Source: Ascidiaceihabitans sp.
GTDB lineage: Bacteria; Pseudomonadota; Alphaproteobacteria; Rhodobacterales; Rhodobacteraceae
Direction of reading: 5' to 3'
Length of the DNA: 54,515 bases
NCBI GenBank assembly: GCA_028388995.1
Contig: JAOEQC010000004.1
Span: 1-54,515, forward strand
In this document: one piece after another, positions 25,212 through 33,449 of the stretch
Layout of the letters: each line of letters begins with the position of its first letter
Position numbering within the stretch: the first letter of the stretch is position 1
Notes under the pieces: model-generated
Seen by the model: the letters and a program-made list of their open reading frames with translations, nothing else
The model's database searches: none
What the model was told of the DNA's origin: nothing
Position numbers and translations under genes: made by a program

Positions 25212-26933
25212 TTAGGCAATGATTGCTTCAGCAGTTTCAAGTCCAGTGAAGCCAACTTCTGTAATCTGTACAAGGTCAGTAAACGTGACATCTGTCAAAG
25301 TCAGTGTTGTCAGTGCACCATTCGCCTCAAGCGAACCGTCAAAGGCGTTGTCTTCGACATGCAATACCGCGTCGCCAGTAGTTGCGTTCTGGTATACGAA
25401 AATTTCCGTTGCAGTTGCATCACCAAGAGCTGTAGTTGCGATTGCGTCATTTTCAACTTTTGTGATTGATACAAATGTGTAGTCACCACCGATAATGACT
25501 GAGTCAGTACCTGACTCGCCCAGGTATGCTGCTGCTGTACCAATCGTTTGGTTTACACCGCCTTCAGGTGAAAAGATAAATATATCATTTCCATCAGTTG
25601 CAGCACCACCGTCAACATCAATGCTGTCTGCGCCAAGTGACTCTGTAGAAACTAAATTAGACTGGATTAAGGAGAGCTCACCAGCGTTTTCACTGGTTGC
25701 AATGGTCTTCATGCTTTCAAGAACACCATTAAATGCGGCAATAAGAGCAGCATCAGATTGCTGGTCTTGTAATGCATCTACATAAGCTTGAATGGTAACC
25801 GCATCGGCGGTTGGATCAAATGTACCTGCCGCGGTAGTGTTGGTTACAACAGTAGCAGAAGCATCGATTGCTGCCTCGGCCACAAACAAGTGAGCAGTGA
25901 TGTCATCCGCTGCAGCGGCGGCGTCAGTACCTGCTCCAGTAATTGCGCCTGTGCCTGCGTCACGAGTAATTACGATGTCTGTAAGGCTGGCTGAGCCCGC
26001 CGCACCGTCTTCAGCGATCAATGCCTGAATGTCCGCCAAAAGCACACCTTGCTGCGCTGCGGTCAGTGCAGCGTATTCGGTGGCATATACAGAATTATTA
26101 GCAATGACCGCTGCGTTTAACAGAGCAGCATAAGCAGCGTTTGCAGCTGCAATTTCGCCCGCCGTTGCAAGAGCACCAGTATCGGTGTTGATTGTGTCTG
26201 CTAGAAGGTTTGCAGCAACATGCGATGTTATTCCTGATATACCTCCTAGTGCTAGTGCTTCGGCTGCGCTTGTAGCCGCACCTGCCAACCCCTGAGTTGC
26301 CAACAATACGTCTTGAGCATCAGAAGTAGTCTCAAAAGACAGCGCACCCTCAAGTGTGGAAATTGTTGTTGCAAGAGCGGTCTTTTCTGCTGCGGTGACG
26401 GCAGTCAGCTCTGCAAGTGCCAAAGCGAACGTTTGGCCACCCAATATAGCGGTGAAATCGATAGCGGCGTTGCTTGCTTCGAGCGGAATAGTAGTTTCCA
26501 TAGCAGCTGTGAGATTCGTAATTGCTGCGGTCATATCAGCAATCGCTAAAGCTTGTGTAGCAGGCGCTGTAGTACCAGACTCAGCCATTGCCATTACTGA
26601 CGCTGCCGAAGCTGCAGTTATAGTTGCTGTTGCTACTGCCACATCACTAGCTACTGAAGATGTCAAGAATCCAGAAGCTGCGGTCTGTAGAGCCGAGAAT
26701 ACTGGTACTGGCGTTACAACCACTTCTTCGATCGCATCTAGGATGGCTTCCTCTGTCACCGCTGAGGTATCAGTGTCGCTCCCACACGCTGACAAAGATA
26801 CTGCCATAAGTGTAAAACCCGCGCCTTTTGCAGCGTTTTTAGCATTCTTTGATTCCCAAGCTTTCACAAGCTTGCTGGTTGCGTTCAACTTAGCAGGACC
26901 TGTTTCAAAGGTCGCGAATTGTTGGATTGTCAT
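25212..26933 (-). CDS. Ala/Thr-rich surface-type protein with internal lipobox-like Cys
   Basis: A 573-residue protein, very rich in Ala, Thr and acidic residues. The N terminus (1-34) is hydrophilic and contains KLVKAWESKNAKNAAK, followed by a hydrophobic stretch GFTLMAVSLSAC with Cys 50, then GSD. This is the only cysteine in the protein. The motif is like a lipobox (L-S-A-C) but is preceded by ~35 extra residues. The middle (60-430) is helical Ala-rich repeat-like sequence. The C-terminal ~130 residues are beta-rich (DGNDIFIFSPEGG, EIFVYQNATTGDAVLHVEDN, LTLTDVTFTDLVQITEVGFT) as in T1SS-exported surface-layer proteins. I chose the second ATG (26933), since GAGAGA is then 6 bases away. It is divergent from secretion set 2, its likely exporter, and has a strong terminator. 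Function is not established. Confidence 0.75.
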   Translation of the reverse strand: MTIQQFATFETGPAKLNATSKLVKAWESKNAKNAAKGAGFTLMAVSLSACGSDTDTSAVTEEAILDAIEEVVVTPVPVFSALQTAASGFLTSSVASDVAVATATITAASAASVMAMAESGTTAPATQALAIADMTAAITNLTAAMETTIPLEASNAAIDFTAILGGQTFALALAELTAVTAAEKTALATTISTLEGALSFETTSDAQDVLLATQGLAGAATSAAEALALGGISGITSHVAANLLADTINTDTGALATAGEIAAANAAYAALLNAAVIANNSVYATEYAALTAAQQGVLLADIQALIAEDGAAGSASLTDIVITRDAGTGAITGAGTDAAAAADDITAHLFVAEAAIDASATVVTNTTAAGTFDPTADAVTIQAYVDALQDQQSDAALIAAFNGVLESMKTIATSENAGELSLIQSNLVSTESLGADSIDVDGGAATDGNDIFIFSPEGGVNQTIGTAAAYLGESGTDSVIIGGDYTFVSITKVENDAIATTALGDATATEIFVYQNATTGDAVLHVEDNAFDGSLEANGALTTLTLTDVTFTDLVQITEVGFTGLETAEAIIA

Positions 26934-27233
26934 TTTCATTCTCTCTATATTTTAATTACAGGGTGACTTTAACCACGCAGAACCTACCTAAACAATACAC
27001 TAAATACTGTTTATAAAAACTACTATTATATGCCTTTTTTTTGTATATTCATTTAAGAATTAATGTAGTGTATTGAATACCTAAGGCCACTTGAGTGCCC
27101 TTCGGAGTACTTAGAAGCCCTAGTTTTTATGCGAAAATATCAAAATCTAGGGTTTTCAAACCCCAAAACCTAATATACCACAACTATTATGTACTAAATC
27201 TGATGATTGCGCTAACACCAAAGGAAGACAAAC
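26934..27233. promoter_or_regulatory. Divergent control region between surface protein and set 2
   Basis: This AT-rich 300-base stretch must hold the promoters of both directions. AATACACTA (26993-27001) is matched by the inverted TAGTGTATT (27066-27074). Two possible hairpins lie in the set 2 leader: CTAAG...CTTAG (27081-27112) and CCCTAG...CTAGGG with T/A-rich inner bases (27118-27152). A run of eight T is at ~27033. These are candidates for operator sites or leader control; no known binding motif is recognised. Confidence 0.45.
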
Positions 27234-28607
27234 ATGAATTATATAAAGTCAGCAATGCTAACTTCGTTGTTTGCGTTATCAGCTTGTGAAGCCCCTCAAT
27301 ATTCTGAAGAAACTCTCAAAGCGCAAATAGAAGAATTATCTGAAGTGTCTTCTAGTACCTCAAAACAAAAAAAAATCAAGATAGTGCTTTCTGGTGATTT
27401 CACATCAGACCTATCTCGTGCCACAAAATATTCGCCAGAGTATTTAGCTGCGAGAAGTAACGCTACAAGTTCATTTGCTCAGATCTCGATCGCTGCAGCT
27501 GATCTAAAGCCTCAAGTTTTGGCCAATGCTAATGCTGGCCAAACAATTAAAGATGGTTCCGGCTTAGCCTCATCTAAACAGACTGGAGCGAGTGCAAATT
27601 TATCTGTTAAAAAACTAATTTTTGATGGTGGCGCTAGTGCGGCCAGGATTGACGTAGCGCAAGCTGATGCTTTCATTGCTGAAATGAATACCGAAATAGT
27701 TGTTAACAATATAGCCAAGGATGCCGCTGTAGTATGGGTCAACTTGAACACGCTCAACAATAGAAATCAGTTGCTCCAGGCCCTTATAACTAAAACTAAC
27801 GGGATGAACGCACAGATACAAACACTTGTTACAAGTGGGATGATAGATAAAAGCGCAAGCGCATCAGCTGAAATAGCTCTACGCGCACTGGTTTTGGAAG
27901 AAGTCAAATTAAATGTACAAATATCCGAAGCCTCAGCCAACTTTATAAAGTATTTCGGCACTTTACCCAAACATTTAAGCGCACCCACCTCGCTTTTGAC
28001 CTCTTCCGATCTTCAGCAAATCCAAAAAGACTGGAGCAAATCGCCCATTATGCTTCAATCCGCAGCCAAAGTATTAGCGGCAAAACAGATGCTCATTGCA
28101 GCACAGGGCGGTCAAAAGCCGACGGTTAATTTTAAGACTGGAGTAATTTCTCCAATGGATCGTGGGGAGCGTACTGACTATGCAGTTGGTCTGGAATTGA
28201 ACTGGATAATAGGTGATGGTGGCAGGCGGAAAGCTAACACTGCTGCTCAGGCCGCTAGCCTGAAGGCCGCGGAGCATGCGCTAGCCGCAGCAAAGCTGAA
28301 TGGGAAGGAAGCACTAGACGCCATTCTAAGTAAGCGCGCAGCAATTATTACTTCGATTGAAATAATTGCCTCTCAAGAGATTTCAACACAGAATGAGCTT
28401 GAAATCATGTGGTCTCAACTGCCTACGGGTCAAACATCGGTTCGCCAATTAATTGAAGCTGAAGAAAAAGCATATCGCACTTCCGATGCTAAGATTCGTG
28501 TTGGCGCGGACCTTTTGACTTTGGAATTTGAAATGCTCGCACAATCAGGAATTTTGGCGACAAAGCTAGCGCTTGATGAAAACAAAAAAGATAAGGCCCT
28601 GAAATGA
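27234..28607 (+). CDS. TolC-like outer membrane lipoprotein of secretion set 2
   Basis: A 457-residue outer membrane channel protein. The signal peptide ends in the lipobox LSAC (Cys 18), so it should be a lipoprotein, as many TolC-type proteins with an acylated N terminus are. The mature protein has the two-repeat, helix-rich layout of TolC: the first half with YSPEYLAARSNATSSFAQIS and LSVKKLIFDGGASAARIDVA, the second with TDYAVGLELNWIIGDGGRRK. These two WxIxDGG/LIFDGG turns are family signatures of the strand-helix junction. It is the first gene of set 2, with AAGGAAG before the ATG, and its stop overlaps the exporter start (ATGA). It is the probable exit duct for proteins exported by the next two genes. 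Confidence 0.88.
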   Translation: MNYIKSAMLTSLFALSACEAPQYSEETLKAQIEELSEVSSSTSKQKKIKIVLSGDFTSDLSRATKYSPEYLAARSNATSSFAQISIAAADLKPQVLANANAGQTIKDGSGLASSKQTGASANLSVKKLIFDGGASAARIDVAQADAFIAEMNTEIVVNNIAKDAAVVWVNLNTLNNRNQLLQALITKTNGMNAQIQTLVTSGMIDKSASASAEIALRALVLEEVKLNVQISEASANFIKYFGTLPKHLSAPTSLLTSSDLQQIQKDWSKSPIMLQSAAKVLAAKQMLIAAQGGQKPTVNFKTGVISPMDRGERTDYAVGLELNWIIGDGGRRKANTAAQAASLKAAEHALAAAKLNGKEALDAILSKRAAIITSIEIIASQEISTQNELEIMWSQLPTGQTSVRQLIEAEEKAYRTSDAKIRVGADLLTLEFEMLAQSGILATKLALDENKKDKALK

Positions 28608-30772
28608 CAGATTTGTCCGAACCACAACCATTGAACGGTAGCGCGACCGACAACGCGATCAGCAAAGAAGTCGCTATGTTCGAGGACAAACCATCAGAGG
28701 GGACGACTCGATCTTCAGAGAATAATCTGGTCCTGACAATCCAACGGTTTCTCAGAGACGCCGGAGAAACCTACAGCGAAGCCGCAATACGAGACCTACC
28801 CGCGAACGGCAGTGATGTATTTTCACCTGTAGAAATGGTCAGCGTCTTACGCGAAATAGGTTATGTTGCAAGCTTTGGCACGATTACAGCCAAGAAACTG
28901 TCACGAAGCCATTGCCCAATGTTAGGATTTTGGGAAGATGGCAGCGCATTTATAATTACAGACGTCAAGCCCGATGGCTCAGTTCTTTACGCAAGCACTG
29001 ACAATAGTCTGAAAATCAAGAAGTTGTCTAAGGACAAGTTTAGATCAAAATTTTCTGGTCACATTATTCTGGCGCGGCGCGAGATACAGGCTGAAGCTAA
29101 GTCAAGCAAACGATGGTTTTATTCGGCATTTTCACAAGGAAAATGGCTTTATATACAGGTTATAATGGCTGCAACGATGTCCAACTTTTTGGGTGTATCA
29201 ACATCAATTTTTGTAATGGTCGTATACGATCGGGTTGTTCCCAATGAAGCTATTGAATCTCTAATTGCATTATCCATCGGCGTCATGATTGCACTAGGCT
29301 TTGACTTTATCACCAAGTCGTTGCGGGCCAATTTTATTGACCGCGCAAGTAAGAGGGCGGACGCGCGTATGTCGCGTATGGTTTTCGACAAAATTTTAAC
29401 ACTTCGACTCGATACGGGCAATCAAAGCTCTGGTGCTGTAGCAAGTGTGGTTCGAGAATTTGATATGCTCCGCGAGTTCTTCACCTCTGCAACTCTGGTC
29501 GCGATTGTAGACTTGCCGTTCATCTTTTTCTTTATATATGTAGTTTACTTAATCGGTGGCGATATAGCGATCGTTCCACTTCTCGCAGTACCTTGTGTGC
29601 TAATCATTGGGCTTGCGATACAACCAATCCTGGCGCGCCTTGCATCGGGAGCGATGCAAACTGGTATGTCCAAGCAAGCCGTCCTTGTTGAAACACTGAA
29701 CGGGTTAGATACGATTCAAGCTACAGGCGCAGGACGGTTAATGAAAAACCGCTTTGAAATTGCGACGACTGACCAATCCGAACTAGGTCTCAAAACTCGG
29801 ATATTCTCGCAGTTTGCCATTAATTCCGCAGCGTCCATCCAACAAATCGCGCAGGTTGCAACGATCTTTTATGGAGTCTTTTTAATCCAGGCACAGTTAC
29901 TGACTATGGGAGGACTAATCGCTGCTGTCATCTTGGGAGGCAGGGCATTAGGGCCACTTGGTCAAGTTGCATCCGCGCTATCGAGAGCCAACTCTGCACG
30001 TCAGGCTTTTCGTTCAATCGATAAGTTGATGAACCGGACAGACGGCGTAGAAATGTCTGAGCAGCGATTGAGTAGACCAACCCTAAAAGGTGATATTGAA
30101 TTCGTTAATGTCTCTTACACCTTTCCAGGGGCAAAAAATCCACTGATCAAAGACCTTTCAATCAAGATACCCGCAGGACAGAAAGTAGCTGTGCTTGGCC
30201 GCATGGGATCGGGGAAATCTACATTCGCAAAGCTCTGCGCCGGCCTAATTCAACCGACCACAGGTGCGATACTTTTAGACGGCATTGATTTACGACAAAT
30301 CGACAAATCAGATTTACAACGAAATCTAGGAATTATGCTTCAGGAAAATTGGTTATTTTCAGGCACAGTACGCGAAAACATTCAGCTGGGATATTATGAA
30401 TATGATGACGCGCATCTTCTAAAAATCTGCCAACTTTCCGGAACTGATGACTTCATTAAGGGCAATCCAGCTGGCTATGATCTAAAAATCAAAGAGCGCG
30501 GTGTTGGCTTGTCAGGTGGGCAGCGCCAGTCCATAAACTTGAGCCGCGCACTTCTACATGACCCTAATATCTTGGTTCTCGACGAACCCACTAGCTCAAT
30601 GGATTCCTCCACTGAGGCAGCGATCCTTGAACGCTTAACTGACTACCTCTCAACCAAGACTATGGTTGTGGTCACACATAGAAATACACTGTTGAGCCTT
30701 GTGACCCGCGTCCTCGTTATGGATCAGGGGAAAATCATCCTTGATAAACATCCCAGTGAGCTTAAAAAATAA
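28604..30772 (+). CDS. LapB-like T1SS ABC exporter, set 2
   Basis: A 722-residue exporter. Residues ~45-175 form a C39-like domain (FSPVEMVSVLREIGYVASFG, ARREIQAEAK) without the catalytic Cys-His set, which in LapB/HlyB-type exporters binds substrate instead of cutting it. The membrane domain (~185-470) includes FVMVVYDRVVPNEA, the classic T1SS exporter signature. The ATPase has Walker A GRMGSGKST (~532-540), ABC signature LSGGQRQ (~636), Walker B ILVLDEPTSSMD (~657-668) and VVTHRN. It is coupled to the TolC-like gene by an ATGA overlap and followed 9 bases later by the adaptor gene. It is the closest thing here to LapB of large adhesin systems. Its probable substrates are the Ala/Thr-rich protein and the M10 protease. 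Confidence 0.93.
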   Translation: MTDLSEPQPLNGSATDNAISKEVAMFEDKPSEGTTRSSENNLVLTIQRFLRDAGETYSEAAIRDLPANGSDVFSPVEMVSVLREIGYVASFGTITAKKLSRSHCPMLGFWEDGSAFIITDVKPDGSVLYASTDNSLKIKKLSKDKFRSKFSGHIILARREIQAEAKSSKRWFYSAFSQGKWLYIQVIMAATMSNFLGVSTSIFVMVVYDRVVPNEAIESLIALSIGVMIALGFDFITKSLRANFIDRASKRADARMSRMVFDKILTLRLDTGNQSSGAVASVVREFDMLREFFTSATLVAIVDLPFIFFFIYVVYLIGGDIAIVPLLAVPCVLIIGLAIQPILARLASGAMQTGMSKQAVLVETLNGLDTIQATGAGRLMKNRFEIATTDQSELGLKTRIFSQFAINSAASIQQIAQVATIFYGVFLIQAQLLTMGGLIAAVILGGRALGPLGQVASALSRANSARQAFRSIDKLMNRTDGVEMSEQRLSRPTLKGDIEFVNVSYTFPGAKNPLIKDLSIKIPAGQKVAVLGRMGSGKSTFAKLCAGLIQPTTGAILLDGIDLRQIDKSDLQRNLGIMLQENWLFSGTVRENIQLGYYEYDDAHLLKICQLSGTDDFIKGNPAGYDLKIKERGVGLSGGQRQSINLSRALLHDPNILVLDEPTSSMDSSTEAAILERLTDYLSTKTMVVVTHRNTLLSLVTRVLVMDQGKIILDKHPSELKK

Positions 30773-30781
30773 GAGAATGTT

Positions 30782-32092
30782 ATGCCAAAATCAAAATTTG
30801 AAAAGTTATCACGAGAAATGGAAGAGCGCGAGGGCTTTGGCAACTCACTTATAATTTTTGTCATTGCAGCTTTGATTGCAACAGGAGTTAGCTGGGCGTC
30901 TATTGCAGAGTTAGATAATGTCACGCGCGGAGATGGTAAAATTGTGTCAACCACCCAAAACCAAATGGTTCAATCTTCTGAGCCAGGAGTGATCCTATCG
31001 CGTTCAGTAGACGAAAACTCTCTCGTAGCAGCAGGCGATATCCTTTACGAAATCAACCCAATCGAACTTCAGTCTGAACTGGATAAATTGCAGCAACGGG
31101 CCGCTACGCTCTTTGTTAGAGAACTTCGGTTGAGTGCTGAAAGCAATGGAATAAAATTTAATCCAGGCCCCGACATGATTGCACAATCGAAGGACACCGC
31201 TTCGACTGAGAAGGCCCTACATCTCGCAAAACGAAAAGAACTTGCGGGTGTTTTGTCCATTTTAGAATTACAAAAAACTCAGCGTGAACAAGATCTTATG
31301 GGTTCCCAGCAGGCATTGGAAACATCCAGAAACATGCTTGACCTTATCAACTCTGAGATCACAATCATTGATCCCCTTGTGCGTCAAAATATTATGCCCG
31401 AAACGCGGTTACTTGAATTGCGACGTGAAGAACAACGTATGTCCGGTGAAATACAAGCCGCCATAACACGTGTTTCAAAGGCCAAAACAGGCATCACAGA
31501 GGTGGAGAATGAAATATCCAACAGTCTGTCGAGTTACAAACGGATAGCACTTGAGGAATTAAATAAAATCGTCGCTGAATTAAGTGAAGTAAACACGTTG
31601 ATCCCGGCGCTCCAGGAACGTGTAACAAGAACGCTTATCAAAGCACCTATTGATGGTATTGTTAATCGGATTAATTTCCAAACCGTTGGAGCTTATGTGC
31701 GCGCTGGAGATGTAATCCTAGAAATTGTACCCACCGGAGAAGCCTTGAAACTTGAAGTGAAAATTAATCCTAAAGACATTTCAAGCATACGTATGGATGA
31801 CTTTGTGCGTATTCGCCTCAGCGCTTACGACTCATCTAAATACGGCGCAATCGATGGGTATGTTAGGAGCATTAGCCCCGACGCGATCACCGATACGTCA
31901 AATGGATCCAGCCAATCCTATTATATACTTGATGTGTCAATCGACAGCAGCATCACTCTGGACACAGGAGAAGCGGTTGTCCTACTTCCAGGGATGACAG
32001 CTACGGTCGATGTGGTATCTGGAAAGCGCACAGTTCTTAATTACCTCTGGCAGCCAGTTTCAAAAGTAAAAGAGCTGGCGCTCCGCGATTAA
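30782..32092 (+). CDS. LapC/HlyD-type T1SS periplasmic adaptor, set 2
   Basis: A 436-residue membrane fusion protein with a charged cytoplasmic start (1-22), one membrane helix (~23-42, LIIFVIAALIATGVSWASIA), the half-lipoyl strands (VTRGDGKIVSTTQNQMVQSS, EPGVILSRSVDENSLVAAGD), a long coiled coil (~95-280) and the second half-lipoyl segment (TLIKAPIDGIVNRINFQTVG). The C-terminal barrel includes the typical KINPKDISSIRMDDFVRIRL and LLPGMTATVDVVSG KR, as in LapC. It joins exporter and TolC-like channel across the periplasm. It is 9 bases after the exporter gene and clearly part of its operon. All family parts are intact. Confidence 0.93.
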   Translation: MPKSKFEKLSREMEEREGFGNSLIIFVIAALIATGVSWASIAELDNVTRGDGKIVSTTQNQMVQSSEPGVILSRSVDENSLVAAGDILYEINPIELQSELDKLQQRAATLFVRELRLSAESNGIKFNPGPDMIAQSKDTASTEKALHLAKRKELAGVLSILELQKTQREQDLMGSQQALETSRNMLDLINSEITIIDPLVRQNIMPETRLLELRREEQRMSGEIQAAITRVSKAKTGITEVENEISNSLSSYKRIALEELNKIVAELSEVNTLIPALQERVTRTLIKAPIDGIVNRINFQTVGAYVRAGDVILEIVPTGEALKLEVKINPKDISSIRMDDFVRIRLSAYDSSKYGAIDGYVRSISPDAITDTSNGSSQSYYILDVSIDSSITLDTGEAVVLLPGMTATVDVVSGKRTVLNYLWQPVSKVKELALRD

Positions 32093-32138
32093 TCGGCAAA
32101 TTATAAGTAATAGTCGAAAAGAAATAAAGGTTCTTGGA

Positions 32139-32498
32139 ATGACGATTAAAGATGAATTGCTCATTTTGCGAGCTGTTGACACCAAATCAATACTTTTCCC
32201 GTTTATGAAGACTATGAGCAAATGGGAATTATTACTTACAATAGCAGATTTGGATGGAAGCCCAGATTATGGTATCTGGAACTATATAGAAATGCTCAAA
32301 ACAAAGACTGAAAATTCGATGACCCTATACGCTTTCCTAAAACTGAAAATCGAGGAGGGAAGCCTTGTTATAACCAAGAGTGAGAAAAAAAGCCGCAAGT
32401 CTCTAACTCTTAGTGAAGAGCTAGAAATGGAACTAACTAAATTCATGATAATGCGCAAGAAGCCCCAATTACCTGCGGTAACAAATATAACAATTTAA
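32139..32498 (+). CDS. Small winged-helix-like protein, 119 aa
   Basis: A 119-residue basic protein without membrane segment. Its order of helices and strands fits a MarR/PadR-type winged helix: helix KWELLLTIADL (~28-38), a middle helix, a recognition-like helix SMTLYAFLKLKIEEGSLV (~66-83), then the wing ITKSEKKSRKSLTLSEELEM (~84-103) with the serine/arginine-rich turn seen in DNA-binding wings. I infer a transcription regulator. It lies 46 bases after the adaptor gene on the same strand with GTTCTTGGA before its ATG, so it could control the secretion set or the adjoining divergent region. A direct match to a named family is not visible, so the call rests on pattern only. Confidence 0.55.
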   Translation: MTIKDELLILRAVDTKSILFPFMKTMSKWELLLTIADLDGSPDYGIWNYIEMLKTKTENSMTLYAFLKLKIEEGSLVITKSEKKSRKSLTLSEELEMELTKFMIMRKKPQLPAVTNITI

Positions 32499-32661
32499 GA
32501 AATACTTAGCGTTGATAAATGTATTTATTTTTACAAATAATAGGGCTACGAAATAGAGATATAGTCTTTAAATGTTATAAGTTGTCTGGTACCCGAAAAA
32601 AGTCTTGAGCGAATTTAATTTTTAATTCAGATTTCAGCTATAAACGTTTGGAGATTTAACT

Positions 32662-32901
32662 GTGAATGCAAAAAAAAACAAATCAAGGACGGAAAATAAT
32701 TCTGTGGAAACCATTACAATTGATGACATAGAATATAAATTGAACGAATTCTCTGACGCTGCAAAGGGTCAATTTTCAAATGTTCAATTCGTTGAACAAC
32801 AAATTCGACAGTTACAAAATGAATGGGCTATTGCAGACACTGCTCGTCTTGGCTACCTAGCTGCGATCAAAGGCGAACTAAACAAAATCACCAAAAAATA
32901 G
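32662..32901 (+). CDS. DUF6447-like small protein B, 79 aa
   Basis: A 79-residue protein with a 16-residue basic start and then the family layout: VETITIDDIEYKLNEFSDAA, KGQFSNVQFVEQQIRQLQNE, WAIADTARLGYLAAIKGELN. Compared with copy A and copy C it keeps the I-T-I-D-D-I-E-Y strand pair, the QLQNE motif and the TAR-x-x-Y segment at the same spacing. The start is a GTG at 32662 with GGAG 9 bases before it. It lies downstream of the winged-helix-like gene, after 160 bases of AT-rich sequence that may hold a promoter. Function is unknown; its constant place next to T1SS genes suggests a helper of export or of substrate folding. Confidence 0.75.
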   Translation: MNAKKNKSRTENNSVETITIDDIEYKLNEFSDAAKGQFSNVQFVEQQIRQLQNEWAIADTARLGYLAAIKGELNKITKK

Positions 32902-32948
32902 CTAAAATAATGTAAAATAAATTATCAACAACGTTGAATAATTATTTG

Positions 32949-33152
32949 ATGAACATATCAGTGCGGCCAAGTCTCGCACTGAGACTTGGCCGCACTGATA
33001 AGGAAATTCAAGAAAAGACAAATCTTTATGCAGTTTTTCATCGCGCCAAGAACAGTTATATTCAAGGTTTACAAAATGAAATGATCGCTGAAAAATCTGG
33101 AATATACCACATCACTGTGATTAAATCACTCAAAAGGAATACACATGCCTAA
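32949..33152 (+). pseudogene. Truncated DUF6447-like copy interrupted by a palindrome
   Basis: The second half of this 67-codon frame reads EIQEKTNLYAVFHRAKNSYI then QGLQNEM, which lines up with the C-terminal helix of copies B and C (the positions of A-[KR]-N-[SA]-Y-[IV] and L-x-x-E-[ML] match). The first half should carry the ITIDD-EY strand pair. Instead it is a perfect 20-base inverted repeat (32956-33000) translated as VRPSLALRLGRT. There is no convincing ribosome site before the ATG at 32949. I infer a fourth paralogue whose N-terminal half was lost to a deletion or inverted duplication. The end overlaps the start of copy C by 8 bases. Confidence 0.55.
32956..33000. repeat. Perfect 20-base inverted repeat
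   Basis: Two arms of 20 bases (32956-32975 and 32981-33000) are exact reverse complements around a 5-base loop GCACT. The arms are richer in G and C than the surrounding sequence. No T tract follows on either strand, so it is not a typical terminator. Transcribed, it would make a very stable hairpin. Confidence 0.95.
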
Positions 33153-33336
33153 AATCACTGTAGACGACATAGAATATAATACGGAAGATCTTACAGACAA
33201 CGGTAAAGCCCAACTGGCAAGCCTGCAGTTTCTAGAAGTTCAGATGAAAAAACTGCAAAATGAGATTTCTGTTTATCAAACGGCTCGAAACGCATATGTT
33301 TCCGCACTCAAATCAGAACTAACAGTTTCATCTTAA
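33145..33336 (+). CDS. DUF6447-like small protein C, 63 aa
   Basis: A 63-residue protein, the cleanest copy of the family here: PKITVDDIEYNTEDLTDNGK, AQLASLQFLEVQMKKLQNEI, SVYQTARNAYVSALKSELTV. An N-terminal beta pair is followed by one long amphipathic helix. The ATG has AAAAGGA 6 bases before it, a strong ribosome site. Together with copy B and the broken copy it forms a tandem array behind secretion set 2; copy A stands behind the surface protein gene. The copies are well diverged from each other, so the array is not a recent duplication. Function is not known; I infer a link to T1SS export from position alone. Confidence 0.8.
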   Translation: MPKITVDDIEYNTEDLTDNGKAQLASLQFLEVQMKKLQNEISVYQTARNAYVSALKSELTVSS

Positions 33337-33449
33337 CCCCTGATACAATATTCTATTCGGTAGCACCACAGCGCAGTAATCCTGTCCAATTAACAAAACA
33401 ACATTTTTTAATTTTATCAAAATGTGTTTCTCGGAAGTTGTTATGTTCA

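Noticed and set aside
26356-26955. 199-codon open frame opposite the Ala/Thr-rich gene
   Set aside because: It is the mirror of an Ala-rich coding strand; low-complexity Ala/Val/Ser product without ribosome site or family likeness.
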